From Arthrobacter sp. 9AX (GTDB lineage: Bacteria; Actinomycetota; Actinomycetes; Actinomycetales; Micrococcaceae), in assembly GCF_902506095.1 (NCBI RefSeq), contig NZ_LR733293.1, positions 1,848,457-1,912,456 on the forward strand: a stretch of DNA of 64,000 bases. The letters run 5' to 3'. Below, piece by piece: positions 1 to 11,367 of the stretch. A program made the position numbers and the translations under genes. Under the pieces are notes generated by a model. The model was not told the DNA's origin. It searched no databases and saw nothing but the letters and a program-made list of their open reading frames with translations. Within the stretch, counting starts at the first letter, position 1. Each line of letters starts with the position of its first letter.

Positions 1-80
1 CCCTTGCTTCCCGGGCGCCCCGGCCAGCAGACTGGATCATTTGGGGAAACAGTTACCCGGACCCGTGGAAGGCTCATTTG

Positions 81-1850
81 ATGATAGGCTCGAATTCCGT
101 GGTGCAGCGATCAAATTCCCGTGTAAATTCCCGGTTCCCGGGCTCGTCCAAGACGACCAAACACATCTTCGTAACCGGTGGTGTGGCGTCCTCGCTCGGT
201 AAGGGACTGACGGCATCAAGCCTCGGTCATCTGCTGCGGGCACGCGGCCTGTCTGTAACTATGCAGAAGCTCGATCCCTACCTGAACGTGGATCCGGGCA
301 CGATGAACCCCTTCCAGCACGGCGAAGTCTTCGTCACGGACGACGGTGCCGAGACGGACCTGGACATCGGACACTACGAGCGCTTCCTCGACGAAAACCT
401 CGAAGGTTCCGCCAACGTCACCACCGGCCAGGTGTACTCCACCGTCATCGCCAAGGAACGCCGCGGCGAATACCTCGGCGACACCGTGCAGGTCATCCCG
501 CACATCACCGATGAGATCAAGCGCCGCATGCGCCTGCCCGCCGAAGGCAAAAACGCCCCCGACGTCATCATCACCGAAATCGGCGGCACTGTTGGCGACA
601 TCGAATCCCAGCCGTTCCTCGAATCGGCCCGCCAAGTCCGCCAGGACGTGGGCCGGACCAACGTCTTCTTCCTGCACGTCTCCCTGGTTCCCTACATCGG
701 ACCGTCCCAGGAGCTGAAGACCAAGCCCACCCAGCACTCCGTCGCCGCGCTGCGCTCCATCGGCATCCAGCCTGAAGCCATCGTCATCCGCTCCGACCGC
801 GAAGTGCCCGACGCCATGCGCGAAAAGATCGGCCGGATGTGCGACGTCGACATCGACGCCGTGGTCAACGCCGCCGATGCTCCCAGCATCTACGACATCC
901 CCAAGACCCTGCACACCCAGGGCCTGGACTCCTACATCGTGCGCGCCCTGGACCTGCCGTTCAAGGACGTGGACTGGACCAGCTGGGACAAGCTCCTTGA
1001 AGCAGTCCACAACCCCAAGCACCACGTGGAGATCGCGCTCGTCGGGAAGTACATCGACCTGCCGGACGCCTACCTCTCCGTGACCGAAGCCCTGCGCGCC
1101 GGCGGTTTCGCCAACGACGCCAAGGTCAAGATCCGCTGGGTCCCCTCGGACGAATGCGAAACCCGCGAGGGCGCCATCAAGGCCCTGGACGGCGTCAACG
1201 CCATCTGCGTCCCGGGCGGCTTCGGCATCCGCGGGCTTGAGGGCAAGCTCGGCGCGCTGAAATTCGCGCGTGAAACCAAGCTGCCGGTCCTGGGACTCTG
1301 CCTGGGCCTGCAGTGCATGGTCATCGAGTACGCCCGCAACGTAGTGGGGCTGGAAGGCGCGTCCTCCAGCGAATTCGAACCGGACTCCAAGTACCCGGTC
1401 ATCGCCACCATGGAAGAGCAGCTGGAATTCGTTGAAGGCCGCGGCGACCTTGGCGGCACCATGCGCCTGGGCCTGTACGAAGCCAAGCTCGACGCCGGTT
1501 CCGTCATTGCCGAAACCTACGGCAAGACCACCGTCAGCGAACGCCACCGCCACCGCTATGAGGTGAACAACAAGTACCGCGACCAGATCGCAGCCGAGGG
1601 GCTTGTCTTCTCCGGCACGTCACCGGACGGCAAGCTCGTGGAGTTCGTTGAGCTGCCCGCTGACGTCCACCCGTACTACGTGGCCACCCAGGCGCACCCC
1701 GAGCTGAGCTCCCGCCCCACCCGGCCGCACCCGCTGTTCGCCGGCCTGGTCAAGGCGGCACTGGACCACCAGTCCGGCGCCGACACGGCCGCTCCCCTGG
1801 GCGACGACGCTGTCGAGGCCGCGCCGTCCGGTACGGTAGCCGCTAAGTAG
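81..1850 (+). CDS. pyrG: CTP synthase
   Basis: Makes CTP from UTP with ATP and glutamine, the last step of de novo pyrimidine nucleotide synthesis, in the cytosol. The 589-residue product has the N-terminal amidoligase domain, which begins near residue 26 with [16 protein letters not shown]. The C-terminal class I glutamine amidotransferase domain has its nucleophile at Cys407 in LGLCLGLQC and the His-Glu pair in AQAHPEL. About 25 residues precede the conserved start and an Ala/Asp-rich tail of about 40 residues follows the last domain; both are common in actinobacterial versions. An in-frame TTG at 78 lies directly before the ATG, and the frame stays open to the window edge, so the start is not certain. 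The Nudix gene follows after 25 bp. Family assignment is secure. Confidence 0.97.
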   Translation: MIGSNSVVQRSNSRVNSRFPGSSKTTKHIFVTGGVASSLGKGLTASSLGHLLRARGLSVTMQKLDPYLNVDPGTMNPFQHGEVFVTDDGAETDLDIGHYERFLDENLEGSANVTTGQVYSTVIAKERRGEYLGDTVQVIPHITDEIKRRMRLPAEGKNAPDVIITEIGGTVGDIESQPFLESARQVRQDVGRTNVFFLHVSLVPYIGPSQELKTKPTQHSVAALRSIGIQPEAIVIRSDREVPDAMREKIGRMCDVDIDAVVNAADAPSIYDIPKTLHTQGLDSYIVRALDLPFKDVDWTSWDKLLEAVHNPKHHVEIALVGKYIDLPDAYLSVTEALRAGGFANDAKVKIRWVPSDECETREGAIKALDGVNAICVPGGFGIRGLEGKLGALKFARETKLPVLGLCLGLQCMVIEYARNVVGLEGASSSEFEPDSKYPVIATMEEQLEFVEGRGDLGGTMRLGLYEAKLDAGSVIAETYGKTTVSERHRHRYEVNNKYRDQIAAEGLVFSGTSPDGKLVEFVELPADVHPYYVATQAHPELSSRPTRPHPLFAGLVKAALDHQSGADTAAPLGDDAVEAAPSGTVAAK

Positions 1851-1875
1851 TTCGCACGATACAAAGGACGGCGCG

Positions 1876-2535
1876 ATGCCCGGTACACACGAAGCCACCC
1901 ACGTAGTAAAGGTTTCGGATGCACCGAGCCCGCGCCGTCTTTTGTCCACCGAGAAGGTCTACGAAGGCCGGATCTGGGACGTGGTCAGCGATACGTTCCA
2001 GCTGCAGGACACGGGCGTTGCCCTGACCCGTGACTACATCGAGCACCCGGGTGCGGTGGCGGTCCTGCCCATGAATGACGACGGCGAGATCCTCCTCCTC
2101 AAGCAGTACCGGCACCCCGTGGGCATGGACTTGTGGGAGATCCCGGCCGGGCTGCTGGACGTTGAAGGCGAAGAGTTCCAGGCAGGCGCGGCCCGCGAAC
2201 TCGCCGAAGAAGCCGACCTTGCTGCCGGCTCCTGGAATGTCCTGGCCGACGTCTTCAACTCGCCGGGCTCCTCCAGCGAAGCCATCCGCATCTACCTGGC
2301 CCGCGACCTCACCGAAGTCCCGCACCACGAGCGCCACGAGCGGACGGACGAGGAAGCCGAGATCGAATTCCACTGGATCAGCCTGGACGACGCCGTGGAG
2401 TCCGTGCTGGCCGGCCGGCTGCACAACCCGTCCGCCGTCGTCGGGATCCTCGCGGCGGCGGCTGCACGCGCTGACGGATTTGCCGGCCTCCGGCCAGCGG
2501 ATGCGCCTTGGCCCGCGCACCCCAGCCAGCGCTGA
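1876..2535 (+). CDS. Nudix hydrolase, ADP-ribose pyrophosphatase type
   Basis: Probably cleaves ADP-ribose or a related nucleoside diphosphate sugar to AMP and a sugar phosphate. The 219-residue protein carries a Nudix box of the actinobacterial ADP-ribose pyrophosphatase kind, GLLDVEGE followed by AARELAEEA, with the one-residue insertion after the first Gly that this subgroup shows. Its place between pyrG and xerD matches Rv1700 of Mycobacterium tuberculosis, which is known as an ADP-ribose pyrophosphatase. GGACGGCG precedes the ATG. The stop overlaps the next ATG as TGATG, so xerD is probably translationally coupled. Substrate is inferred from family and position. Confidence 0.88.
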   Translation: MPGTHEATHVVKVSDAPSPRRLLSTEKVYEGRIWDVVSDTFQLQDTGVALTRDYIEHPGAVAVLPMNDDGEILLLKQYRHPVGMDLWEIPAGLLDVEGEEFQAGAARELAEEADLAAGSWNVLADVFNSPGSSSEAIRIYLARDLTEVPHHERHERTDEEAEIEFHWISLDDAVESVLAGRLHNPSAVVGILAAAAARADGFAGLRPADAPWPAHPSQR

Positions 2536-3590
2536 TGGCCCCTGGTCCTTCCACCGAACTGGCCCCGGCCGGCGCAGTCCCGGCCGGTTCAGCGCCCGCC
2601 AGCGTGGCCGCTCCGGAGCAGACTGTCCCGGAGGAGACCGTACCCCCGGCCCCTCCCACTGCCATTGACCGCGGCATCACGGACTACCTCCAGCACATGG
2701 GGGTGGAACGGGGTTTGGCCGCCAACACCCTCGCTGCGTACCGCAGGGACCTGGCCCGGTACTCCCGCTACCTCGCGGCAGCAGGATGCAGCCGGCCCGA
2801 AGACATCACACGGCACAACGTGACGGGCTTCGTCCGTGCCTTGGCGGACGGGTCCGACGGCGGCAGCGCCCTGGGCGTGCGGTCTGCGGCAAGGACTGTG
2901 GTCGCGGTGCGGGGCCTGCACAAATTCTGGGCGCTCGAAGGCTTCACGCCCGCCGACCCCGCCAGTGACGTCCATCCGCCCATGCCCGGGAAGCGGCTGC
3001 CCAAGGCCATCAGCGTGGACGAGGTCACCAGGATCCTTGAGGCGGCCGGCACCGATACGGCTACCGGCCTCCGGGACCGCGCCCTGCTGGAGTTCCTCTA
3101 TTCCACCGGTGCCCGCATCAGCGAAGCCGTGGGCCTGGACGTGGACGACATCTCGCTTCAGGAAGCGGAGACCGGTCCGGCCATCGTGCGGCTTTTCGGC
3201 AAGGGCTCCAAAGAACGGCTGGTTCCGTTGGGGTCCTACGGAGCAAGGGCACTGGACGCCTACCTGGTCCGCGGCCGCCCGCTGCTGGCGGCCAAAGGCA
3301 AAGGGACCCCTGCCCTGTTCCTGAATGCACGCGGCGGCCGGATCAGCAGGCAGAGCGCGTGGACCATCCTGAAGGCTGCCGCGGACAAAGCCAACATCAC
3401 CAAGGACGTCTCGCCGCACACCCTCCGGCATTCGTTCGCTACCCATCTGCTCGAAGGCGGCGCCGACGTCAGGGTGGTCCAGGAGCTGCTGGGCCACGCC
3501 TCCGTGACCACCACACAGGTATACACCCTGGTTACGGCGGATACGCTGCGGGAAATCTACGCGGCGGCGCACCCCCGGGCACTGGGCTAA
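2535..3590 (+). CDS. xerD: Tyrosine recombinase XerD
   Basis: Site-specific recombinase expected to act with XerC at dif to resolve chromosome dimers. The N-terminal SAM-like core-binding domain begins near [17 protein letters not shown]. The catalytic domain carries the full set of active-site residues: Arg in STGARISE, Lys in GKGSKER, His-x-x-Arg in [12 protein letters not shown], His in [13 protein letters not shown], and the Tyr nucleophile in that last motif. I chose the ATG at 2535, which overlaps the upstream stop. An in-frame TTG at 2508 would add nine residues. The first 40-50 residues are a Pro/Ala-rich extension. Position next to pyrG and the Nudix gene marks it as the housekeeping recombinase and not a phage integrase. 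Confidence 0.93.
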   Translation: MAPGPSTELAPAGAVPAGSAPASVAAPEQTVPEETVPPAPPTAIDRGITDYLQHMGVERGLAANTLAAYRRDLARYSRYLAAAGCSRPEDITRHNVTGFVRALADGSDGGSALGVRSAARTVVAVRGLHKFWALEGFTPADPASDVHPPMPGKRLPKAISVDEVTRILEAAGTDTATGLRDRALLEFLYSTGARISEAVGLDVDDISLQEAETGPAIVRLFGKGSKERLVPLGSYGARALDAYLVRGRPLLAAKGKGTPALFLNARGGRISRQSAWTILKAAADKANITKDVSPHTLRHSFATHLLEGGADVRVVQELLGHASVTTTQVYTLVTADTLREIYAAAHPRALG

Positions 3591-3639
3591 GGGCTGCTTC
3601 CGCCCTTCGCCTCCCTTGGTCCGCAGAGCTGTTGATCCG

Positions 3640-4350
3640 TCAGGTCATCACGTTGAGCGTGAGCTCCACGGCTCCAAGGAACAAGGCGAGGATTGAGGTG
3701 CCGAGACCTGCCACGAGGAGCAGGCCCGGGTGGGCGAGGCCAACCACAACGCGCCGCAGTTGAGGCGAGCGACGCATAAATTTCTTGGGGAGCCGCGTAT
3801 CTTCCGGTACCTGGCGCCAGCCGCGGAGCCGGCGCAGGAACCACGCACAGCGCACAATGAGGGCCATCCACAGCACTGAGATCACCAGGGGGACCGCGGC
3901 CAGGAGGAGGTTGAGCCCAAGCGAAGTCACGGCACGCTCCGAATCTCCGGCCAGCGCCTGGACGGTGGTGGAAATCGAGGCGCTGGCCACCACCGAGACA
4001 CCCCACACCAGGAACGCGGCCGTCAAGGCAAGGAACCTGACGAAGAAGTGCGACAGCACGGACTCGTTCACTGGCTTCAGGTACCTGCGCGGGGTCGCGT
4101 GCAGCACCGTCACGGTGCACACCAGGGTGGGCAGGGCGGCCATCCCCACAAACACGTACCAGGTCCAGCCGGCCAGGTCCACAAACTCGTCAGCGATGAT
4201 CAGCACAGCCCACCAGCCAATCCACGCCCAGCCTGCATGCAGCGGATTCCTCACCAGCCATGCAGGAAGCCGGACACCGCCGCCCGGCAGGGCGGGGACC
4301 TTGGGGGCTGGCGTGGTGGGCTCGTCTCCGGCCATGCTCATGGGCCTCAC
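3640..4350 (-). CDS. Hypothetical five-helix membrane protein
   Basis: I do not recognise a family. The 236-residue protein has a short Pro-rich cytoplasmic N-terminus and about five hydrophobic segments, near residues 45-62, 66-88, 105-128, 145-168 and 208-232. A basic loop with several Arg lies before the last helix. The start codon is a GTG at 4350, with in-frame ATGs at 4341 and 4335 that could serve instead. It runs convergent to xerD and divergent from the MutT-like gene at 4419, and shares no operon. No catalytic motif is visible. Confidence 0.75.
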   Translation of the reverse strand: MRPMSMAGDEPTTPAPKVPALPGGGVRLPAWLVRNPLHAGWAWIGWWAVLIIADEFVDLAGWTWYVFVGMAALPTLVCTVTVLHATPRRYLKPVNESVLSHFFVRFLALTAAFLVWGVSVVASASISTTVQALAGDSERAVTSLGLNLLLAAVPLVISVLWMALIVRCAWFLRRLRGWRQVPEDTRLPKKFMRRSPQLRRVVVGLAHPGLLLVAGLGTSILALFLGAVELTLNVMT

Positions 4351-4406
4351 TGTAGCAATGCGGCCTGCCGTGGGCCCGTCATCACCGGTCTATGCCGTCG
4401 CGGAAC

Positions 4407-4412
4407 TAGGCT
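4407..4412 (+). promoter_or_regulatory. Candidate -10 hexamer of a leaderless promoter
   Basis: TAGGCT lies six bases before the ATG at 4419 and no Shine-Dalgarno sequence fits between them, so transcription may begin at the start codon. No clear -35 is seen. The same arrangement precedes three other genes in this window. Confidence 0.35.
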
Positions 4413-4418
4413 TGGAAA

Positions 4419-4901
4419 ATGACTGCTGCCAAAGTGACCCTTTGCTTCCTGCTCCGGGAGTCGCCGGAAGGCGCCGAGGTGCTGCTCGGGATGAAGAGAA
4501 CCGGTTTCGGCAAGGGCAAAATCGTCGGAATTGGCGGGCACGTGGAGCCGGGGGAGAGCGACGCCCAAGCCGTCCTTCGTGAGGTCCTCGAGGAAACCGG
4601 CGTCTCAGTGCACACGGAAGACCTCACGGACGCGGGCGTGGTGCAGTTCGTCTTCCCGGCCCGCCCCGAGTGGAACATGCGCACCCGCCTCTTCACTGCC
4701 AGGACCTGGCAGGGTGAACCGGCGGAAAGCGACGAGATCCTGCCCGAGTGGTTCCGCGTGGACACCCTCCCCGTGGACCGGATGTGGCAGGACGCCGACC
4801 ACTGGCTGCCCGTGGTCCTGGAAGGCGGCCGGGTCAACGTGGTGGTCACCATGGACACTGACAACGAAGCCGTTGCCTCCTCGGAAAGCCTCCTGCCCTG
4901 A
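4419..4901 (+). CDS. Nudix hydrolase, MutT/MTH1-like (8-oxo-dGTP diphosphatase)
   Basis: Likely clears oxidised purine nucleotides such as 8-oxo-dGTP from the pool. The 160-residue protein has a canonical Nudix box, GHVEPGES then VLREVLEETGV, at residues 40-62. It also has MTH1-like features: KRTGFGKGKIVGIGGHVE before the box and the WF and MWQDADHWLP segments after it. It is a single gene, divergent from the membrane protein and followed by a strong bidirectional hairpin. Fpg and DinB, which also deal with oxidised or damaged bases, are encoded elsewhere in the window. Substrate is inferred from resemblance to MTH1. Confidence 0.85.
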   Translation: MTAAKVTLCFLLRESPEGAEVLLGMKRTGFGKGKIVGIGGHVEPGESDAQAVLREVLEETGVSVHTEDLTDAGVVQFVFPARPEWNMRTRLFTARTWQGEPAESDEILPEWFRVDTLPVDRMWQDADHWLPVVLEGGRVNVVVTMDTDNEAVASSESLLP

Positions 4902-4928
4902 GCCGTTCCCTGCTGGCCATCAACTGAT

Positions 4929-4968
4929 GACGGCGGCCCGCCCACCGTAAGGTGGCGGGGCCGCCGTC
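4929..4968. terminator. Bidirectional hairpin terminator between the Nudix gene and prpC
   Basis: Two complementary arms of 18 bases flank a GTAA loop. It lies between convergent genes and probably ends both transcripts. There is no long T-run. Confidence 0.75.
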
Positions 4969-4985
4969 GTCCTTAACAAAAATCC

Positions 4986-6125
4986 CTACGGAACGTGCCG
5001 TTCCTCCGGGCCCACGTATTCGCTCAGCGGCCGGATCAGCGAGTTGGCGTCCAGCTGCTCCATGATGTGCGCGGTCCAGCCCGTAATGCGGCTGGCCACA
5101 AACAGGGGAGTGAATGTTGCTGTGTCAAAGCCCATGAGGTGGTAGGTGGGACCCGCCGGGTAGTCCAGGTTCGGCTTGATGCCCTTGGCTTCGTCCATGG
5201 CGGTCTCGAGGCCGTTGTACAGGCCCAGCAGTTCAGGCCGTCCGTAGTGGGCAATCATCTTGTCCAGGGCGGCTTTCATGGTGGGCACCCGGGAGTCGCC
5301 GTGCTTGTACACGCGGTGGCCAAACCCCATGACCTTCTTTTTCTGCGCCAGCGCGTTTTCCATCCATTCCTTGGCGCGGGCGGCTGCCTCGTCCAGGGAC
5401 TCCTGCGGACGGATGCCGATCTCGTCGAAGGTGTGCATCACGGCCTCGTTGGCGCCGCCGTGCAACGCCCCTTTCAGGGCGCCGATGGCACCGGTGACCG
5501 CCGAGTGCAGATCCGAGAGCGTGGAGGTGATGACCCGGGCGGTGAAGGTGGAGGCGTTGAAGGAGTGCTCGGCGTAGAGGATCATCGAGACGTTGAAGGC
5601 TTCCACCACCTCCGGCACCTGCTCCTCGCCGAAGGTCATCCACAGGAAGTTGGCCGAGTAGCCCAGGTCGTCGCGCGGCTCTATAACACCCTGCCCGTGG
5701 CGGCGGCGCTGGTCATAGGCCACCACGGCCGGCATCGCAGCGAACAGGTCGATTGACTTGGCCATGTTGGCCTCGCGGGAAGAATCTTCGGCCAGCGGGT
5801 GCCGGGCGCCCAGCACCGAGGCGGCCGTCCGGCACACATCCATGGGGTGGGCGGTTTCCGGCAGCGCATCGATGACCTGCTTCACCACCGGATCCAGGGG
5901 GCGGCCGGCCCGCTCACGCGCGGTGAACTCTGCAAGCTGTTCCTGGTTGGGCAGCTCCCCGTTCCAGAGCAGGTAGGCCACTTCTTCGAAGCTGCACCGT
6001 GCGGCGAGCTCCTGGACGGGGTAGCCCCGGTACAACAGTGAATTGGTATCCGAATTGACCTTCGAGACGGATGTGTAATCCACCACGACGCCGGCAAGAC
6101 CCTTTTTGATGACTTCTTCAGCCAT
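4986..6125 (-). CDS. prpC: 2-methylcitrate synthase (citrate synthase family)
   Basis: Condenses propionyl-CoA with oxaloacetate to 2-methylcitrate, the first committed step of the methylcitrate cycle. The 379-residue protein is of the short citrate synthase type and has the catalytic residues: His in AEHSFNAST, His in GFGHRVYK and Asp in NLDYPAGPTYH. Placement after prpD and prpB argues for methylcitrate synthase over TCA-cycle citrate synthase, although these enzymes often accept acetyl-CoA as well. AAAGGAG stands before the ATG. The 54-bp gap to prpB contains a small GCCGG/CCGGC hairpin. It is the last gene of the operon. Confidence 0.92.
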   Translation of the reverse strand: MAEEVIKKGLAGVVVDYTSVSKVNSDTNSLLYRGYPVQELAARCSFEEVAYLLWNGELPNQEQLAEFTARERAGRPLDPVVKQVIDALPETAHPMDVCRTAASVLGARHPLAEDSSREANMAKSIDLFAAMPAVVAYDQRRRHGQGVIEPRDDLGYSANFLWMTFGEEQVPEVVEAFNVSMILYAEHSFNASTFTARVITSTLSDLHSAVTGAIGALKGALHGGANEAVMHTFDEIGIRPQESLDEAAARAKEWMENALAQKKKVMGFGHRVYKHGDSRVPTMKAALDKMIAHYGRPELLGLYNGLETAMDEAKGIKPNLDYPAGPTYHLMGFDTATFTPLFVASRITGWTAHIMEQLDANSLIRPLSEYVGPEERHVP

Positions 6126-6179
6126 GCTGAAAACTCCTTTGTTCCTGTCGCCTGTGCCGGCGGAACCGGCGCGGTTTCC

Positions 6180-7082
6180 CTACTCCCCGGGGACCCGGAA
6201 ATTGAACACTCCGCTGTCGAAGCGGTTGTAGCCTTCATAGTCAACGAGATCGTAAAGCCTGGCGCGGGTCAGCATGCTGCCAACCTGCGCCTCCTGCGTG
6301 CCCTCAGCCCTAATCGATTCCAGCGTACGCTCGGCAGCGCCCATGGCACTACGGAGAAGGGTCACCGGATAAATCACCATGTTCACCCCGACGCCATGGA
6401 GCTGTTCGGCGGTGAACAGGGCGCTCTTGCCGAACTCGGTCATGTTGGCCAGGATCGGTACGTCCACGGCGTCGCGGATGGCCTGGAATTCCTCCAGGGT
6501 GGCCATGGCTTCGGGGAAGATGGCGTCCGCCCCGGCGTCCACGAGCGCGCGGGCCCGGTCCTTGGCGGCTTCCAGTCCTTCCACTGCGCGGATGTCGGTG
6601 CGGGCCATAATGAGGAAGTTCGGGTCGCGGCGGGCGTCGGCGGCGGCGCGGATCCGTTTGGTGGCGGTCTCGAGGTCCACGACGTTCTTGCCGTCGAGGT
6701 GGCCGCAGCGTTTGGGGTTGAACTGGTCCTCGATGTGCAGCCCGGCCAGGCCGGCGTTTTCGATTTCCTGTACGGTGCGGGCCACGTTCATGGGTTCGCC
6801 GAAGCCGGTGTCTGCGTCCACGATGGCGGGCAGGTCGGTCATGCGGGCGATCTGTCCGGCCCTGGTGGCCACCTCGGTGAGGGTGGTGAGTCCGATGTCC
6901 GGCAGGCCGAGGTCGTTGGCCAGGACCGCGCCGGAGATGTAGACCCCTTCGAAGCCCTTTTCCTCGATCAGCCGGGCTGAGAGCGGGTTGAACGCACCGG
7001 GGAACTGGGCGATGGTCCCGGCGGCGAGGAGCTCGCGGAACCGGACCCGCTTCTGTTCGGGCGTGACTTTTGAGTACAGCAT
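6180..7082 (-). CDS. prpB: Methylisocitrate lyase
   Basis: Splits 2-methylisocitrate into pyruvate and succinate, the exit step of the methylcitrate cycle. The 300-residue protein belongs to the isocitrate lyase/PEP mutase barrel family. Visible motifs are DADTGFG at residues 90-95, a metal-binding stretch, and the active-site KRCGH with Cys126. The short KRCGH loop and the length fit PrpB and not isocitrate lyase. The ATG abuts the TAA of prpD with no gap, so the two are almost certainly translated in sequence from one mRNA. Confidence 0.94.
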   Translation of the reverse strand: MLYSKVTPEQKRVRFRELLAAGTIAQFPGAFNPLSARLIEEKGFEGVYISGAVLANDLGLPDIGLTTLTEVATRAGQIARMTDLPAIVDADTGFGEPMNVARTVQEIENAGLAGLHIEDQFNPKRCGHLDGKNVVDLETATKRIRAAADARRDPNFLIMARTDIRAVEGLEAAKDRARALVDAGADAIFPEAMATLEEFQAIRDAVDVPILANMTEFGKSALFTAEQLHGVGVNMVIYPVTLLRSAMGAAERTLESIRAEGTQEAQVGSMLTRARLYDLVDYEGYNRFDSGVFNFRVPGE

Positions 7083-8603
7083 TTAGAAGAGTCCCTTGGG
7101 TGCGGTTCCGATGTCGATGACGCCGGGTGCGGCGGTGATGTTCAGCTGGTCCAGTTCCCCTGCGGCCAGGTGGGGGAGGCGTTCGACGGCGGTGAGGAAC
7201 CTTTCGATTTCGGCCTCCTCCACGAGCCCGGCCGCGAGGGTGCGGAACTTGTGCACGTATTGTTCCCGGCCGAAGGGGCGGGCGCCGAGGGGGTGGGCGT
7301 CGGCGACGGCGATCTCGTCCTTGATGACTGTCCCGTCAGCCAGGGTGATCTCCACGGAGCCGCCGAAGGCTTTCTCCGCAATATCCAGTGAGTGGTACCG
7401 CCGGGTCCACTCCGGGTCTTCCTCGGTGGTCACCTTCTGCCACAGGTCCACCGTGTCCGGCCGGGCGGCGCGTTCGGGCGAGTAGGAGTCCACGTGGTGC
7501 CAGGCACCATCCTGCAGAGCCACGGTAAAGATGTACGGGATGGAGTGGTCCAGGGTTTCCCGGGACGCGGTGGGACTGTATTTCTGGGGATCATTCGCCC
7601 CGGAGCCGATGACGTAGTGGGTGTGGTGGCTGGTCTTGATCAGCACGGACCTCACGTTGGCGGGGTCTTTCAGATCCGGATATTCTCCATGGAGCTTGCG
7701 GGCCAGGTCGATCCAGGCCTGGGCCTGGTATTCGGCGGAGTGTTCCTTGGTATAGGTGTCCAGGATGGCGCGCTTAGCCTCCCCGGGGGTCGGGAGCGGG
7801 ACCTGGTAGGAGGCGTCCGGGCCGTCCAGCATCCACGCGATCACCCCGTCTTCACCTTCGTAGATCGGGACGGGGGAGGTCTGTCCGCGCATGGCCCGGT
7901 CCGCGGCTTCGACGGCCATTTTGCCGGCGAACGCGGGCGCGTGCGCTTTCCAGGTGGAGATCTCGCCCTTGCGGGACTGCCGGGTGGCGGTGGTGGTGTG
8001 CAGTGCCTGGCCCACCGACTGGAAGATTGTCTCGACGTCCAGGCCCAGCAGGGTACCGATCCCGGCCGCCGCCGAGGGGCCCAGGTGGGCGACGTGGTCG
8101 ATCTTGTGCTTGTGCAGGCAGATGGCCTTGACCAGATTCACCTGGATCTCGTAGCCGGTGGCGATGGCCCGCACCAGGTCCCGGCCGTTCGAGCCCACGT
8201 GCTGGGCCACGGCGAGGAGCGGCGGGATGTTGTCCCCGGGGTGGGAGTAGTCCGCGGCGAGGAACGTGTCGTGGTAGTCCAGTTCCCGGACTGCCACGCC
8301 GTTGGCCCAGGCCGCCCACTCGGGGGAGACCCGTTCGCCGATGCCGAACACCTTCGCCCCCTTGCCGCCGGTGGACGGCGCGTGGGCCAGCGCCTGCGCC
8401 CTGGCCGCCACAATCGGGGCGCGGTTCAGCGAGGCGATGGCCACCGAAGCGTTGTCGATGATCCGGTTGATCACCATCTCCGTGACCTCCGGGGCCACCT
8501 CCACCGGGTCCGCGGCGACCACGGCGATCTTGTGCGCGAGCTGCTCCTCGCGGGGCAGGTTCTCTTCGGACTTATAGACGCGGACGTGATGTTCCTTCAC
8601 CAT
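7083..8603 (-). CDS. prpD: 2-methylcitrate dehydratase (MmgE/PrpD family)
   Basis: Dehydrates 2-methylcitrate to 2-methyl-cis-aconitate in propionate breakdown. The 506-residue protein matches the MmgE/PrpD family over its length, with the conserved [14 protein letters not shown] region, the [12 protein letters not shown] stretch and [18 protein letters not shown] is placed well before the ATG. The regulator gene ends nine bases upstream, so the order is regulator, prpD, prpB, prpC. No aconitase-type gene is present in the window; hydration to methylisocitrate presumably uses the housekeeping aconitase. Confidence 0.95.
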   Translation of the reverse strand: MVKEHHVRVYKSEENLPREEQLAHKIAVVAADPVEVAPEVTEMVINRIIDNASVAIASLNRAPIVAARAQALAHAPSTGGKGAKVFGIGERVSPEWAAWANGVAVRELDYHDTFLAADYSHPGDNIPPLLAVAQHVGSNGRDLVRAIATGYEIQVNLVKAICLHKHKIDHVAHLGPSAAAGIGTLLGLDVETIFQSVGQALHTTTATRQSRKGEISTWKAHAPAFAGKMAVEAADRAMRGQTSPVPIYEGEDGVIAWMLDGPDASYQVPLPTPGEAKRAILDTYTKEHSAEYQAQAWIDLARKLHGEYPDLKDPANVRSVLIKTSHHTHYVIGSGANDPQKYSPTASRETLDHSIPYIFTVALQDGAWHHVDSYSPERAARPDTVDLWQKVTTEEDPEWTRRYHSLDIAEKAFGGSVEITLADGTVIKDEIAVADAHPLGARPFGREQYVHKFRTLAAGLVEEAEIERFLTAVERLPHLAAGELDQLNITAAPGVIDIGTAPKGLF

Positions 8604-8612
8604 GGGCTCCTC

Positions 8613-9251
8613 TTAGCGGGGTGTGTGGGTGGCTTTGATATGGGACAGGCTGCGGTGCAGATGGACGGTGGTGGCGGCTTCGGCCAGCCGGGAATTGCCC
8701 GCGGCGATCGCCTCCGCAATGGTGGCGTGCTCCGCGGCTGCCGCGGTGAGCCGGGTGGCGTCGTCGGCGGCCAGCCGCCGGACCCGGACCAGGTGCACGC
8801 GCAGGCTGCGCATGGCCTGGGCAAGGTAGGAATTGGAGATGGAGGCGTCGATGGCCGCGTCCAGCCTGCCTACGAGTCCGTAGTAGTCGTGCCGGGCAGG
8901 GTCCCCGCCGGTGATGAGCGCAGGAGCCAGCAGAAGTTCGTTGCGGAGCCGTTCGAAGGTGGCGGCGTCGCCACGTTCAGCAGCCAGGGCCGCGGCCTTG
9001 CCCTCAAGGGTTTCGCGCAGCTCGAAGAGTTCGTCGATGTCCTCAAGGGAGATATCGGTGACGACGACGCCGCGTCCGCCCGCCGCCGTCAGGCCCTCGG
9101 CGGTGAGCCGGCTCAGGGCCTCCCGCAACGGCGTGCGCGAGATGCCGAGCCGCTCGGACTGCTCCACTTCGGCCAGAACCGTACCGGGAAGGAGCCGCCA
9201 TTCGATGATGTCCTCGCGCAGGGCCGCATAGGCCTTATCGCTGGCGCGCAT
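8613..9251 (-). CDS. GntR-family regulator with FCD domain, probable prp operon regulator
   Basis: A 212-residue transcription factor of the FadR/FCD branch. Residues 1-65 form the winged helix-turn-helix, with the recognition region LGISRTPLREALSRL, and the rest is the all-helical FCD ligand domain, with LRETLEGKAAALAAERG. I chose the ATG at 9251 because GAAGGAGG sits just before it; a frame open back to 9332 would place the operator inside the gene. As first gene of the operon with prpDBC and divergent from prpE, it most likely senses a propionate-cycle intermediate and controls both directions. This regulator type differs from the mycobacterial PrpR. Ligand and direction of control are not visible from sequence. 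Confidence 0.88.
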   Translation of the reverse strand: MRASDKAYAALREDIIEWRLLPGTVLAEVEQSERLGISRTPLREALSRLTAEGLTAAGGRGVVVTDISLEDIDELFELRETLEGKAAALAAERGDAATFERLRNELLLAPALITGGDPARHDYYGLVGRLDAAIDASISNSYLAQAMRSLRVHLVRVRRLAADDATRLTAAAAEHATIAEAIAAGNSRLAEAATTVHLHRSLSHIKATHTPR

Positions 9252-9281
9252 CCTGCCTCCTTCGTTCGCTGACGAGTCCAG

Positions 9282-9289
9282 TGTATACA
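9282..9289. promoter_or_regulatory. TGTATACA palindrome, candidate operator 1
   Basis: A perfect 8-bp palindrome fitting the GT-AC core expected for FCD-type GntR proteins. It overlaps a plausible minus-strand -10 (TACACT), 16 bp from TTGCAT, about 30 bp before the regulator start. A regulator bound here would block its own operon. Confidence 0.6.
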
Positions 9290-9344
9290 GGGGACGCATA
9301 GATGCAAGGCTTTTGCGGATTCCATGGGACATGGCTCGGATCTA

Positions 9345-9352
9345 TGTATACA
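9345..9352. promoter_or_regulatory. TGTATACA palindrome, candidate operator 2
   Basis: An identical copy of operator 1, exactly 63 bp away, or about six helical turns. It overlaps a plausible plus-strand -10 (TATGTA at 9343), 17 bp from TTCCAT, and lies about 75 bp before the likely prpE start. The two sites would let one regulator control both divergent promoters, possibly by looping. Confidence 0.6.
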
Positions 9353-9425
9353 GAACCGTTGTGTCCGGTGCCGCGGTCCGGTTACCATGGGCACCATCAC
9401 ATCGTCGTGGACGGGACTCATCTCT

Positions 9426-11339
<1,914 letters not shown>

Positions 11340-11342
<3 letters not shown>

Positions 11343-11367
11343 GGGCGTGTCCCCGCCCATGCCCTCA
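11340..11367. terminator. Weak hairpin between convergent prpE and the response regulator
   Basis: TGAGGGC and GCCCTCA form a 7-bp stem around a 14-base loop. It includes both stop codons of this 22-bp convergent gap. There is no T-run, so a terminator role is only possible. Confidence 0.3.

Noticed and set aside
216..1553. Long open frame opposite pyrG
   Set aside because: It is the complement of a secure gene in high-GC DNA, has a low-complexity sequence and matches no family.
2535..3590. Phage or island integrase
   Set aside because: All neighbours are core genes in conserved order and no attachment repeats are seen; it is the housekeeping XerD.
4986..6125. TCA-cycle citrate synthase (gltA)
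   Set aside because: It sits in an operon with prpD and prpB and has the length and motifs of methylcitrate synthase.
7392..9272. 626-codon plus-strand open frame across prpD and the GntR gene
   Set aside because: It lies antisense to two clear genes and their RBS-supported starts, and is rich in Gly, Val, Asp and Arg as such shadows are.
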